This document shows positions 8,342 to 17,661 of a stretch of DNA of 64,000 bases, in pieces. Within the stretch, counting starts at the first letter, position 1. The number at the start of each line of letters is the position of its first letter. A model generated the notes under the pieces. That model did not search any database, had not been told where the DNA came from, and saw only the letters and a program-made list of their open reading frames with translations. Made by a program: the position numbers and the translations under genes. Source of the stretch: Agreia sp. PsM10 (GTDB lineage: Bacteria > Actinomycetota > Actinomycetes > Actinomycetales > Microbacteriaceae); NCBI RefSeq assembly GCF_030433855.1, contig NZ_JARUXC010000001.1:186001-250000 (forward strand), written 5' to 3'.

Positions 8342-9841
8342 ATGGCCCCCTCTACCGACGCCCCCGACGACTCCACCAACCAGACCCCTCGAGAGCGACG
8401 GCAGCGCGCGAGACTCGCCCGCACACCCAGCGAACGGGCGATCGTCTCCACCCTCGCACTCACCGGCCTGACGGCCGCGGTCATGCAGACCCTGGTCACG
8501 CCGATCACCCCCGAGCTCCCCACACTGCTCGACACCTCCAGCTCCAATGCCACGTGGGTGCTCACGGCCACCCTCCTGGCTGCGGCCATCACCACACCCA
8601 TCTCGGGTCGACTCGGCGACATGTTCGGCAAGCGCCGCATCACGCTGCTCCTGCTGGCGATCACGGTGGTCGGTTCCATCGTCTGCGCGCTCGCCCAGGA
8701 CGTCACCGTGCTGATCGCGGGACGAGCGCTCCAGGGCGTGGGGCTCGGCGTCATCGCTCTCGGAATCAGCATTCTGCGCGACGTGCTGCACCCCAAGCGG
8801 CTCGGCGCCGCCGTGGCTCTGGTGAGCTCGACGCTGGGGATCGGAGGCGCGCTCGGACTGCCTTTGGCGGCCTTCGTCGCGGACACCTTCGACTGGCACG
8901 TGCTGTTCTGGATGGCGACCGCGCTGTCTGCTCTCGCCTTCGTGCTCGTGCTGTCGATCGTCCCCGTCTCCACCCTCCGCACCGGCGGCTCGTTCGACTA
9001 CATCGGTGCGATCGGATTCGGTATCGGGCTCGTGGCGATCCTGCTCGCGGTGTCGAAGGGCAATGAGTGGGGCTGGGCGACGCCGGGCACCATCGGCCTG
9101 TTCGCCGGGGGAGCCGCCGTGCTCGTCGTCTGGGGCGTCTACGAGCTCCGCGCATCCAACCCCCTGATCGATCTGCGGATCGCTGCGCGACGGCCGGTGC
9201 TTCTGACGAACCTGGCGTCGATCACCGTCGGGTTCGCCTACTTCGCCAGCGTCGCGGTGCTGCCCCAGCTGCTCGAGGCCCCCACCGATACGGGCGTCGG
9301 CCTCGGCCAGACGCTCTTCATCGCCAGCCTCTGCCTGATGCCCAGCGGAATCGTCATGTTCTTCCTCTCGCCGATCGCAGCGCGTCTGTCGGCGAGCAGG
9401 GGGCCGCGCACGTCGCTTGTGCTGGGATCGTCGATCATCGCGGTGGGCTACGTCGTCGCCGTCGGCCTGATGACCGAGGTCTGGCACGCCGTGCTCGTTG
9501 CTACCGCGGTGGGCTTCGGCGTCGGCTTCGCGTACGCCGCCATGCCGACGCTCATCATGCACGCGGTGCCCGCATCGGAGACGGCGGCGGCGAACGGATT
9601 CAACTCCGTGATGCGCACGCTGGGATCGACGATCGCCGCGGCGGTCATCGGCGTGATCCTCTCGTCGCACGTCGACATCGTGGGGGAGCGCGCCATCCCG
9701 ACGGCAGCCGCATTCCAGTGGTCGTTCGGACTCGCAGCCGCGGTCGCCCTGGCCGGGGCCGTCCTCGCGCTCTTCCTGCCTCGGCGCGAGACGGTGTATC
9801 AGACGGCGAGCATTCCTGTCGTCTCTCCGGACAAGGCCTGA
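8342..9841 (+). CDS. MFS transporter, DHA2-type (EmrB/QacA-like)
   Basis: A short charged N-terminus (about 45 residues) precedes roughly 13-14 hydrophobic helices. MFS signatures are ISGRLGDMFGKRRI (motif A between TM2 and TM3), IAGRALQGVGLGVIALGIS (motif B region) and SSTLGIGGALGLPLA (motif C, antiporter type). The family exports drugs or other small amphiphiles using the proton gradient. ATG 8342 is chosen because AAAGG lies about 15 bp upstream; a start at 8282 would add 20 unlikely residues. It ends back to back with the aminotransferase gene, the stop codons being adjacent at 9841/9842. Confidence 0.85.
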   Translation: MAPSTDAPDDSTNQTPRERRQRARLARTPSERAIVSTLALTGLTAAVMQTLVTPITPELPTLLDTSSSNATWVLTATLLAAAITTPISGRLGDMFGKRRITLLLLAITVVGSIVCALAQDVTVLIAGRALQGVGLGVIALGISILRDVLHPKRLGAAVALVSSTLGIGGALGLPLAAFVADTFDWHVLFWMATALSALAFVLVLSIVPVSTLRTGGSFDYIGAIGFGIGLVAILLAVSKGNEWGWATPGTIGLFAGGAAVLVVWGVYELRASNPLIDLRIAARRPVLLTNLASITVGFAYFASVAVLPQLLEAPTDTGVGLGQTLFIASLCLMPSGIVMFFLSPIAARLSASRGPRTSLVLGSSIIAVGYVVAVGLMTEVWHAVLVATAVGFGVGFAYAAMPTLIMHAVPASETAAANGFNSVMRTLGSTIAAAVIGVILSSHVDIVGERAIPTAAAFQWSFGLAAAVALAGAVLALFLPRRETVYQTASIPVVSPDKA

Positions 9842-10708
9842 TCACTCACTGCGCGCGGCGCCCGCCAGCCAGTCGTTGAGCTCGGCGGTCAGGTCGCCGT
9901 CGACCGGCATCGGCTGTGCGTCGAGGGTGTGCACGGCCACCGCCTGGCGCACGCTCGACACCAGCCAGAGCGCGTCGCAGTCGGCGAGGTCGCGGGCGCG
10001 GATGGGCGCGAACCGCGTTCGCAGGCCTCGTGACTCGAAGAACCGGAACGCCGTCGCCTGCGTCGTTCCGGCCAGGATCCCGCTCTCGACGCCCGGGCTC
10101 TCCACGACGTCGCCCCGTCGCACGAGCAGGCTCGACGTGGGCCCCTCGAGGGCGAGTCCGTCGGTCGACGTGAAGATCACGTCGTCGGCACCGCGACGGG
10201 ATGCCTCGCGCAGCGCCGCTGCATTCGTCGCGTACGACAGGTGCTTGGCCCCCAGCAGCAGCCAGGGCGCTCCATCCGCCGCGTCGCTGGCATAGCCGCG
10301 ATCGAGCGTGACGACCGAGACGCCGCTGCGCCGGATGCCGGTGAAATCGCGGGCGGGTCGGGCCAGCAGCCAGGCGGTCGGCGTGCCGTCGCCGCCCTCG
10401 ATGCCCCGCGTCATGGCGAGAGTCACGGCCAGACGCTGCACCGGATCGTGCGCCTCGATCGACATCGCCAGCGCCTCCGTCCAGCGGGCGCGATCGATGA
10501 CGGGCAGGTCGAGCGCCCTCGCCGAGGCCTCGAGGCGATCGAAGCGGGCGCCGAGCGGAGGCATCCGGCCGTCGATGATGCTGATGCTCTCGAAGACTCC
10601 GTCGCCACTGGTCGCCCCCCAGTCGGTCACGGCCAGCTGGGGCTGCCGGGGATCGACCTGTCTGATGCCCGACGGCTTGAGGAGAAGAACGACCGGAGTG
10701 CTCGTCAC
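9842..10708 (-). CDS. Class IV aminotransferase (PabC/branched-chain aminotransferase-like)
   Basis: The 288-residue fold-type IV PLP enzyme has LAVTDWGATSGDGVFESI (N-terminal family motif), the PLP-binding Lys in LLLGAKHLSYATN, GADDVIFTSTDGLALEGPTS and SGILAGTTQATAF. This pattern fits 4-amino-4-deoxychorismate lyase-like members; a D-amino-acid or branched-chain role cannot be excluded. GTG 10708 is chosen because it overlaps the metallophosphoesterase stop as GTGA and has GGAG upstream. The two genes are translationally coupled, although a functional link is unclear. Confidence 0.8.
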   Translation of the reverse strand: MTSTPVVLLLKPSGIRQVDPRQPQLAVTDWGATSGDGVFESISIIDGRMPPLGARFDRLEASARALDLPVIDRARWTEALAMSIEAHDPVQRLAVTLAMTRGIEGGDGTPTAWLLARPARDFTGIRRSGVSVVTLDRGYASDAADGAPWLLLGAKHLSYATNAAALREASRRGADDVIFTSTDGLALEGPTSSLLVRRGDVVESPGVESGILAGTTQATAFRFFESRGLRTRFAPIRARDLADCDALWLVSSVRQAVAVHTLDAQPMPVDGDLTAELNDWLAGAARSE

Positions 10709-11217
10709 GACTGCTCCCTGTCGACGATGTGCAGCTCGACGTCGCGCAGCTCGCCGGAGTCGGCGACCGCGCTGAGATAGGTGCAATGGGGTTGGCGTCG
10801 ACGATCGGTCGGCGACCCGGGGTTGAGCAGGCGCAGGCCTGTGGCGGCCGTGGTGTCCCACGGAATGTGGCTGTGGCCGAAGACGAGCACGTCGGCATCG
10901 CCGAACATGGCTGCCATGCGAGCTTCGCGGCCCGTCGCCGCGCCCGTCTCGTGGATCATGGCGAACCGCAGGCCCTCGACCTCGAACCGCGCAACCTCGG
11001 GCAGTCGCGATCGGAGGCCGTCTCCGTCGTTGTTGCCGTACACGCCCACGAAGCTCGTCGATCGGGCCTGCACGTCGTCGAGGGTCGCCTCGTCGACCCA
11101 GTCGCCCGCGTGGAGCACGAGGTCGGCGTCGTCGATGGCCTGCCACACCGGGCGGGGGAGAGCCTTCGCCCGTTTGGGCAGGTGCGTGTCTGCGATCATC
11201 ACGATGCGAGTGCTCAT
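10705..11217 (-). CDS. Metallophosphoesterase, YfcE/MJ0936 family
   Basis: The 170-residue protein contains all the calcineurin-like metal motifs in order: ADTHLPKR (DxH), HAGDWVD (GDxxD-like), GNND, HETG and FGHSHIP (GHxH). Small proteins of this family hydrolyse phosphodiesters in vitro with Mn2+. It is the first gene of a two-gene operon with the class IV aminotransferase, with a 4-bp overlap, and is divergent from the methyltransferase at 11257. Confidence 0.85.
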   Translation of the reverse strand: MSTRIVMIADTHLPKRAKALPRPVWQAIDDADLVLHAGDWVDEATLDDVQARSTSFVGVYGNNDGDGLRSRLPEVARFEVEGLRFAMIHETGAATGREARMAAMFGDADVLVFGHSHIPWDTTAATGLRLLNPGSPTDRRRQPHCTYLSAVADSGELRDVELHIVDREQS

Positions 11218-11256
11218 CCGTTCAGTCTGACAGTGCGGGTGGGATTGAATAAGGGG

Positions 11257-12831
11257 GTGACTCATCCCCAGCGCGACCTCATCGCGGCCCTCCGTTCCGA
11301 TCTCACCGCCGCGGGGTTCACCGTCTCCGCCCTGTCCGGACTCTGGGGCCCCGATGCCGACGCCGCCTTGCACCGCAATCAGCGTGTGCCCGCCCTGCGT
11401 GCGCTCGCCCGCCTGCGCAGCACCCTGGGGCGCTCGACGGCGACGGCGACGCTCGCCGAACTCTTCGTTCTGGGGCTGCCGGTCGCGCCTGCCCTGCTCG
11501 CCGAGGCGCTGCCGAGCCTGGGTCTCCAAGGCGCGGCGGAGCTCCGCCTGATCTCATCCGTCGACGAACGCGACGAGAGCGTGCGACCCGTGGCCGATCT
11601 GCGCCCCTACAGCTTCATCGACCAGCTCGGCGTCGGCAGCTGGTGGATCGTGTCGGATCTGGGGGAGCTCTCGCTCGGGCATGCGGTCGGCGAGGATCAC
11701 GTGCTCGGCGTCGGAGGCGCATCCCTGACCCTGAGCGGACTCATGATCCAGCGCCCCGTCGACAGCGCTCTCGACCTCGGCACCGGATGCGGCATCCAGG
11801 CCATGCACGCCGCACGACACGCACGCCGGGTCGTCGCGACGGACATCTCCTCCCGGGCCCTCGACATCGCCTCGCTCAACGCCGAGCTCAACGGCTTCGA
11901 GAACATCGAGTTCCGCCTGGGCAGCCTCTTCGAGCCGGTCGCCGACGAGTCGTTCGACCAGATCGTCTCCAATCCGCCCTTCGTGATCACCCCGCGGGCA
12001 GAGGGAGTGCCGAGCTACGAGTACCGCGACGGAGGCATGGTCGGTGACGCCCTCGTGCAGCACGTCGTGCGTCACGCGGGAGAGCATCTCGCACCCGGCG
12101 GAATCGCCCAGTTCCTCGGCAACTGGGAGTACACGCACGCGGAAGCGGGGCTCGACCGGGTGCGCGGATGGCTCGACGACACGACTGATCCGATCGTCGA
12201 CGCCTGGGTCATCGAGCGCGACGTGCAGCACATCGACGAGTACGCCGAGACCTGGATCCGAGATGGCGGCACGACGCCGGCCTCGCCCCAGTTCGATCGG
12301 CTCTACGGCGCCTGGCTGAACGACTTCGAGCACCGCGGCGTCGAGCAGGTCGGCTTCGGCTACGTCATGCTGAGGCGACCGGATGCGGCGACGCCGGCAA
12401 CGCCGTCGCCACTCCGCCGACTCGAGCAGTTGCATGGCCCGCTCGGAGGCTCCGGCTCCGGTATCGGCGCGCACCTGAGCGACTGCCTCGTCGGCCACGA
12501 CTGGCAGGCGGGGCGCAGCGACGCCGAGCTTGCGGCATCGACGCTGGTCGTCGCATCCGATGTGACCGTCGAGCGGCACTACTGGCCCGGCGACGACGAC
12601 CCCACCGCCATGATCCTCAGGCAGGGCGGCGGCTTCGGTCGCCAGACCCCGATCGACACGGGCCTCGTTGCCCTCGTGGGCGCCTGCGACGGCGACCTCG
12701 CCATCGCCGCGATCTGCGGCGCCCTGGCCCAGCTGCTGTCGGTCGATGAGGCGGCGCTCCTCGACGAGCTGCTGCCGCGGGTGCGCGCGCTTCTCGACGA
12801 CGCCATCCTGCTGCCGACGACCGAGGGCTGA
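11257..12831 (+). CDS. SAM-dependent methyltransferase with NPPF motif (DUF7059-type)
   Basis: The 524-residue protein has an N-terminal helical domain of about 140 residues (LWGPDADAALHRNQRVPALRAL). The central Rossmann methyltransferase domain has motif I ALDLGTGCGIQAMHAA, VVATDISSRALDIASLNAEL and catalytic NPPF (VSNPPFVITPR). A C-terminal domain of about 170 residues follows. NPPF/Y indicates an N-methyltransferase acting on an amide or exocyclic amine, as in PrmC, RlmG or RsmC; the target is unknown. GTG 11257 directly follows AAGGGG, which is too close to be a normal Shine-Dalgarno site, so a leaderless message is possible. Confidence 0.8.
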   Translation: MTHPQRDLIAALRSDLTAAGFTVSALSGLWGPDADAALHRNQRVPALRALARLRSTLGRSTATATLAELFVLGLPVAPALLAEALPSLGLQGAAELRLISSVDERDESVRPVADLRPYSFIDQLGVGSWWIVSDLGELSLGHAVGEDHVLGVGGASLTLSGLMIQRPVDSALDLGTGCGIQAMHAARHARRVVATDISSRALDIASLNAELNGFENIEFRLGSLFEPVADESFDQIVSNPPFVITPRAEGVPSYEYRDGGMVGDALVQHVVRHAGEHLAPGGIAQFLGNWEYTHAEAGLDRVRGWLDDTTDPIVDAWVIERDVQHIDEYAETWIRDGGTTPASPQFDRLYGAWLNDFEHRGVEQVGFGYVMLRRPDAATPATPSPLRRLEQLHGPLGGSGSGIGAHLSDCLVGHDWQAGRSDAELAASTLVVASDVTVERHYWPGDDDPTAMILRQGGGFGRQTPIDTGLVALVGACDGDLAIAAICGALAQLLSVDEAALLDELLPRVRALLDDAILLPTTEG

Positions 12832-12861
12832 CAAGCCGGAAGACACGCCCGCGTGAACTCC

Positions 12862-12911
12862 CGTTCGCGGAAACGGCACCGATCGGTCGCGCGTTCGTCA
12901 CCTCCCGTTCG
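12862..12911 (+). promoter_or_regulatory. Cluster of CGTTCG repeats upstream of alkaline phosphatase
   Basis: Three CGTTCG hexamers start at 12862, 12892 and 12906, two of them within the longer CTCCCGTTCG. They lie 62-110 bp upstream of a secreted alkaline phosphatase. Actinobacterial PHO boxes are direct repeats of GTTCACC-like units with 11-nt periodicity, and the spacing here (30 and 14 nt) does not match well. Phosphate regulation is a guess based mainly on the gene downstream. Confidence 0.2.
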
Positions 12912-12972
12912 TGTTCCCGGTGTGCCCTGAACAGGTGGCAATCCCGCCTCCGTCGATCAGGAGATCACACGC

Positions 12973-14883
12973 ATGAACACACACTTCTTCCGGGGATCAC
13001 GACCCCGGCGCCGAACCCTGGCCGGGGCCGCGGCCGTGCTCGTCGCCGCGAGCGTCATGGCCCCCGCGGCCGTCTTCGCCGCCGAACTGCCCGACAACGG
13101 CGGCGCTGCGCGCAGCGAGGGCGACAGCACCGCGGCCCTGCGCGCATCCATCGCCGACGGACCGGCCAAGAACGTGATCCTGCTCATCGGCGACGGCATG
13201 GGCGACAGCGAGATCACCATCGCCCGCAACTACGCCTACGGAGCCGCGGGAACCCTGCCCGGTATCGACGCACTGCCCCTTACGGGTCAGTACACGACCT
13301 ACTCCCTCTACAAGGACGGCGCCAACAAGGGCAAGCCCGACTACGTGCCCGACTCCGCCGCAACCGGCTCGGCATGGGCGACGGGAACGAAGACCTACGA
13401 CAACGCCATCTCGGTCGACATCGACGGCGCTCCGCAGCAGACGCTCATCGAGATCGCCAAGGCCAACGGCCTTCGTACCGGCAACGTCAGCACGGCGGAG
13501 ATCCAGGACGCCACCCCCGCGGTGCAGATCGCTCACGTGGACGCGCGCAGCTGCTACGGCCCCGACTCCACCACGTGTGGAGACGACGCCCTCGCGGCGG
13601 GCGGTCTCGGATCGATCAGCGAGCAGCTGATCGACTCGCGTGCCGACGTCACGTTCGGCGGCGGTTCGACCTCGTTCGGACAGACCGCCAAGGCCGGAGA
13701 ATGGAACGGCCAGACGTTGTTCAGCCAGGCGAGCGACCGGGGCTACCAGCTGGTCGACGACGCTACTGAGCTCGCAGCCGTCACCGAGGCCGACCAGCAG
13801 AAGCCCGTCCTCGGGCTCTTCACTCCGGGCAACTTCCCCACGCGATTCGCGCCGACCACGGCGACGGTCGGCGGCGCCGACGCGCCCGTCACCTGCGCAC
13901 CGAACCCCGACCGTCTCTCGACCGATCTCTCGCTCGCCAGCCTGACGCAGAAGTCGATCGACCTGCTCGACACCCCCGACAGCAAGGGGTTCTTCCTGCA
14001 GGTCGAGGGCGCGTCCATCGACAAGCGCGACCACAGCGCCGACGCCTGCGGCCAGATCGGTGAGACGATCGACCTCGACGAGGCCGTGCAGAAGGCCCTG
14101 GCCTTCGCCGAGGCCGACGGCAACACGCTCGTCATCGTGACGGCGGACCACGCCCACACGAGCCAGATCGTCGACAGCACACCGCCGACGAGCCTGAGCA
14201 CCGCCGTGACGACCGCCGACGGAACGGTCATGAAGATCTCCTACGGCACGGCCGCGGCCGGTGGATCGCAGCAGCACACGGGCACCCAGCTCCGTGTCGC
14301 CGGATACGGACCCGGCGCTGCGAATGTCGTCGGACTCATCGACCAGACCGACAACTTCTTCACCATCGCCAACGCCCTCCAGCTCGAGCGCGACACGGCA
14401 TCGCTGAGCGGTGGTGCAGCGCTCACGCTGCCGAAGACGACATTCGCGCCGGGCGAGTCCTTCGATGCGATCGTCTCCGGCCTGGCGGGCGACCGCCAGC
14501 TCACCGGAACCGTCGCATCCACGACCGACCCCGCGACCGCGACCGAGGTGCCCAAGACCGACGTGATCGATGGCGGCCTGACCCTCGCCACGTCGGCGCC
14601 CGATGCGGTCGGCGAGTACACGATCCAGCTCGTCGGTACCCAGAGCCAGAAGGCCGTCTCCGCGACCTTCCAGGTCACAGCCACCGGCGAGGCCGCACCG
14701 GCCGCACCTGGAGCGAGCGTCCCGGCGGGCTCCACGGCCGGAGGAACGGGCGCAGGCGGCTCCGCGGTCGGCCTGGCCCTGACCGGTGCCCAGGTCTTCC
14801 CGTTCGTGGCAGCGGCCCTCGCCCTGCTCGCGGTAGGCGGAGTGCTCATCGCCCGTCGCCGTCGCTCGAGCACGATCGGCTAG
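12973..14883 (+). CDS. Secreted alkaline phosphatase, wall-anchored (LAXTG)
   Basis: The 636-residue protein begins with a twin-arginine-like signal peptide (RRR then a hydrophobic stretch, cleavage near VFA-AE at residue 37). The alkaline phosphatase domain shows [12 protein letters not shown] (metal Asp), [16 protein letters not shown] with the nucleophile Ser in [17 protein letters not shown] (metal ligands) and [12 protein letters not shown]. After about residue 460 comes a beta-rich and Ala/Gly/Pro-rich linker. The sorting signal is LALTG (601-605), a hydrophobic helix and RRRR, so a class E sortase probably links it to the wall, where it would free phosphate. CAGGAG precedes the ATG. 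Confidence 0.88.
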   Translation: MNTHFFRGSRPRRRTLAGAAAVLVAASVMAPAAVFAAELPDNGGAARSEGDSTAALRASIADGPAKNVILLIGDGMGDSEITIARNYAYGAAGTLPGIDALPLTGQYTTYSLYKDGANKGKPDYVPDSAATGSAWATGTKTYDNAISVDIDGAPQQTLIEIAKANGLRTGNVSTAEIQDATPAVQIAHVDARSCYGPDSTTCGDDALAAGGLGSISEQLIDSRADVTFGGGSTSFGQTAKAGEWNGQTLFSQASDRGYQLVDDATELAAVTEADQQKPVLGLFTPGNFPTRFAPTTATVGGADAPVTCAPNPDRLSTDLSLASLTQKSIDLLDTPDSKGFFLQVEGASIDKRDHSADACGQIGETIDLDEAVQKALAFAEADGNTLVIVTADHAHTSQIVDSTPPTSLSTAVTTADGTVMKISYGTAAAGGSQQHTGTQLRVAGYGPGAANVVGLIDQTDNFFTIANALQLERDTASLSGGAALTLPKTTFAPGESFDAIVSGLAGDRQLTGTVASTTDPATATEVPKTDVIDGGLTLATSAPDAVGEYTIQLVGTQSQKAVSATFQVTATGEAAPAAPGASVPAGSTAGGTGAGGSAVGLALTGAQVFPFVAAALALLAVGGVLIARRRRSSTIG

Positions 14884-14913
14884 CCTCGCCGAGGCGCACC
14901 GCGGCGGCGGGGG

Positions 14914-16131
14914 TCAGGGGTGTCGAGCCTCGACCCTCGCCGCCGCTATGAGTCCGAAGGCGATGAGCGCCAGCACGGAGCCGGCGACGACGAGCAACGG
15001 GGCCGACCATCCGTCTGACGCCTCGTGCACGCCGCCCACGATCGACGGCCCGGTCGCGGCGAGCAGATATCCGCCGCCCTGCACGAACGCGGACATGCCC
15101 CGAGCCTGGTCATCGCTCCGGGACATGCGCACGATGATGATGAAGACGATCGTGATGCCGCCGCCCTGCGCGGCGCCTCCGAGCACCGACCAGAGTGGCC
15201 ACAGGCTCGGGTCGACGAGCAGGCCCACGGGCATGGCGAGCCAGAGCACTCCGACGAGCGCGACCACGGAGCCCGGGCGCCAGCGGCCTGCGAGCAGGGG
15301 GACCCCGAGCGCGCCGACCACCGCGAGGATCTGGAACACGGCGGAGCTGGCGCCCGCGGATCTCGCGTCGAGTCCCTGGAGGTCGTGCAGGATCGTGGGA
15401 AGCCAGGTGGTGATTCCGTAGTACGAGAACGCCTGTCCGCCGAACGCCAGCATCAGCAGCCACGCTGTGAGGCTCCGCCACGACGCCGAGTGCGCGGCCG
15501 GAGCGTCGAGAACGTCGGACGCCGGACCGCGTTCGCCGAGAACAGACCGGCGCCATCCGGCCGCCTGGCCCCAGACGATGATGGCGACGATGATCAGCAC
15601 GGCCCAGGCGGTGATGGCCGCTCGCCAGCCCAGCCAGTCTGCAAGCGGAGCCGTGCCGATCGAGGTCAGCATCGCACCGACATTGAGAGTCGCCGTGTAG
15701 ACGCCCGTCACGATACCGACCCGCGCGGGCGGGAAGTCGCGGCGGACAACGACCGGGACCACGACGTTGCCGATCGTGATCGCGACGCCGATGACGACGG
15801 TGCCGACGACGGCGAAGGTGAAGCCGCCCTGGGCGCGGATCAGCGTTCCCACGAGGATCCCCGCGAGCGAGATCAGTACGGCTCGTTCCGGTCCCGCTCG
15901 ACCGATGAGGGCGGCAGCCAGGGGAGTCGCCAGAGCGAAGCACAGCACGGGCAGACTCGTGAGCAGCCCGGCGGTCGCGGCGGAGAGGTGGAGTTCGTCG
16001 CGGATCTGGCCGATGACGGGGGCGATGGCCACGATGGGCCCGCGCAGATTCAGGGCGAAGAAGACGACGCCGGCCAGAAGGAGCCAGGGCATCGCGCGGG
16101 AGGTGGTCAAGGGGCCGCGCGAACTGTTCAC
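14914..16131 (-). CDS. MFS transporter, CynX/NimT (cyanate transporter-like) family
   Basis: The 405-residue protein with 12 hydrophobic helices has the CynX/NimT hallmark FFALNLRGPIVAIAPVIGQI in TM1, followed by LHLSAATAGLLTSLPVLCFA. TM4-5 has VVPVVVRRDFPPARVGIVTG, and GGQAFSYYGITTWLPTILHD opens the second half. The family includes cyanate and 2-nitroimidazole transporters; the substrate here is unknown. The GTG at 16131 is used; an ATG at 16092 also fits just before TM1. It is divergent from the 16220 gene. Confidence 0.8.
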   Translation of the reverse strand: MNSSRGPLTTSRAMPWLLLAGVVFFALNLRGPIVAIAPVIGQIRDELHLSAATAGLLTSLPVLCFALATPLAAALIGRAGPERAVLISLAGILVGTLIRAQGGFTFAVVGTVVIGVAITIGNVVVPVVVRRDFPPARVGIVTGVYTATLNVGAMLTSIGTAPLADWLGWRAAITAWAVLIIVAIIVWGQAAGWRRSVLGERGPASDVLDAPAAHSASWRSLTAWLLMLAFGGQAFSYYGITTWLPTILHDLQGLDARSAGASSAVFQILAVVGALGVPLLAGRWRPGSVVALVGVLWLAMPVGLLVDPSLWPLWSVLGGAAQGGGITIVFIIIVRMSRSDDQARGMSAFVQGGGYLLAATGPSIVGGVHEASDGWSAPLLVVAGSVLALIAFGLIAAARVEARHP

Positions 16132-16219
16132 TCTCCATTATCTCGGATGCGCCCGGTTCAGGCAGGCCACAGGGACGGTCGCAAGAATGGATGCGCAGAG
16201 CCGATCGAAAGGACATCCC

Positions 16220-16900
16220 ATGGGATTCATCGACAGACTTCTCGGACGCGAGCCGGAGCAGCCCTCATCCGCAGCCGGGCAGGCGGCTCCCGACTATGGA
16301 ACGCCGCCCGGAACGGTTCAGGACTCTCGCACCTCCGCCCGCACCGAGGACGACATCGCGATCGAGCGCTATCGCTACCTGCTGCGCACCGCTCCGCCCG
16401 AGACGATCGAGCAGGTGCACGAAGAGGCCTTCGCTCGGCTGACGCCCGAGCAGCGTGCGCAGCTTTTCGCTCAGCTCAGTTCAGAGGCGCCGGCCGGCGA
16501 GGCTCCTCGCGATGAGAGCGCCCCGGCGCTCGCGCAGGCCGCCACCCGCTCCGAGCTCCGCAACCCGGGCACGCTCGAGCGTTCCCTCTCCGCACCGGCC
16601 CAGGGCGGCTTCGGAATGGGCATGGGGTCGATGTTCGCCGGTTCGCTGCTCGGCAGTGTGGCCGGCATCGTCGTCGGCTCCGCGATCGCACAGGCGTTCA
16701 TGCCCGACCTGGGTGCAGGCGAAGCGTCGGGCGCGGATGCGTCGGCCGCGGATTCTGCCGGTGCGGATGCCGGCGGTGCCGATTCCGGAGGTGCGGACGC
16801 GAGCGGTGCCGATGCCGGCGGTGCAGACGGCGGGGGCTTCGGAGACTTCGGCGGAGGCGATTTCGGAGGCGGCGACTTCGGCGGAGGTTTCGACTTCTAG
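16220..16900 (+). CDS. Hypothetical protein with Gly/Ala/Asp repeat tail
   Basis: The 226-residue protein begins MGFIDRLLGREPEQPSS. A short helical domain (ERYRYLLRTAPPETIEQVHE, RLTPEQRAQLFAQLS) resembles the small cytosolic domain seen before membrane-anchoring Gly segments. Next is GFGMGMGSMFAGSLLGSVAG with a single hydrophobic helix. The end is low complexity: a GADA/GGADS-type repeat (about 171-205), then GGDFGGGDFGGGF. This layout resembles small actinobacterial membrane proteins of unknown role. AAAGGA lies 7 bp upstream of ATG. Its stop overlaps the stop of the convergent TagH-like gene. Confidence 0.65.
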   Translation: MGFIDRLLGREPEQPSSAAGQAAPDYGTPPGTVQDSRTSARTEDDIAIERYRYLLRTAPPETIEQVHEEAFARLTPEQRAQLFAQLSSEAPAGEAPRDESAPALAQAATRSELRNPGTLERSLSAPAQGGFGMGMGSMFAGSLLGSVAGIVVGSAIAQAFMPDLGAGEASGADASAADSAGADAGGADSGGADASGADAGGADGGGFGDFGGGDFGGGDFGGGFDF

Positions 16901-17661
16901 GACTGCTTCTTCGGAGCGACCGAGACGGGGTAGTCGGCGGCGTACCGGGCGAGAACGTCGGCCACCGGCGCATCCATGACCAGGGAACCCTTGTCGAGAT
17001 ACAGCCCGCGGGTGCAGAAGCGCCGCAGGTCCTTCTCGTTGTGCGACACGAAGAACAGGGTGCGGCCGCCGGCCAGCAGCTCTTCGATGCGCCGGTAGCA
17101 CTTCTCGCGAAACGCTTTGTCGCCCACGGCGAGCACCTCGTCGACGAGGATGATCGGCTCTTCGAGCTGCGAGATGACGGAGAAGGCGATCCGCACCTTC
17201 ATGCCGCTGGAGAGGTGCTTGTAGGGCGTGTCGAGGAAGTCGCCGATCTCTGCGAAGTCGATGATGCGTGAGAACCGCTCGTCGATCTGCGCCTTGGTCA
17301 TGCCATGGAGGCCCGCTGTGAGGTAGACGTTGTCGCGAACCGACAGGTCGTCGACGAAACCTCCGGTGATCTCGATGAGTGGCGCGACCCCCTCGTGCAC
17401 CCGCACTGCACCCTCGTCGGGCAGCACGACCTCGGCGACGAGTTTGAGCAGGGTCGACTTGCCCTGACCATTGCGCCCGATGACGCCGATCGCCTCGCCC
17501 TGCTGAACGGTGAAGCTCACATTGCGCAGGGCCCAGAACTCGCCGGGCCGTGATCGGCGGAGCCTGCCGGCGAAGAGGTCTTTGAAGTTGCGTCTCGAGC
17601 GTCGGTTGCGCTTGAACCGGATGCCGGCATCGGCCACGGTGATGACGGGGGAGTCGGTCAT
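16897..17661 (-). CDS. ABC transporter ATP-binding protein for wall polymer export (TagH/Wzt-like)
   Basis: The 254-residue ATPase has Walker A GVIGRNGQGKSTLLK, a short signature HLSSGMKVRIAFS, Walker B EEPIILVDEVLAVGD and H-loop FFVSHNEKDL. The N-terminal FKRNRRSRRNFKDLF stretch and the VDEVLAVGD sequence are typical of polysaccharide/teichoic-acid exporters (TagH, Wzt, RfbE) rather than importers. With the permease at 17661 (a TGATG overlap sharing 1 base) it should flip lipid-linked polymer to the outer membrane face. Confidence 0.9.
   Translation of the reverse strand: MTDSPVITVADAGIRFKRNRRSRRNFKDLFAGRLRRSRPGEFWALRNVSFTVQQGEAIGVIGRNGQGKSTLLKLVAEVVLPDEGAVRVHEGVAPLIEITGGFVDDLSVRDNVYLTAGLHGMTKAQIDERFSRIIDFAEIGDFLDTPYKHLSSGMKVRIAFSVISQLEEPIILVDEVLAVGDKAFREKCYRRIEELLAGGRTLFFVSHNEKDLRRFCTRGLYLDKGSLVMDAPVADVLARYAADYPVSVAPKKQS

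Noticed and set aside
7133-9670. 845-residue minus-strand open frame
   Set aside because: It lies antisense to the F420 oxidoreductase and MFS genes, is dominated by Arg, His, Asp and Gly from the complement of high-GC codons, and has no domain.
16200-16900. Gly/Asp repeat tail as a phase-variable or mobile repeat
   Set aside because: The codons in the repeats vary, so it looks like ordinary low-complexity protein rather than a recent DNA tandem repeat.
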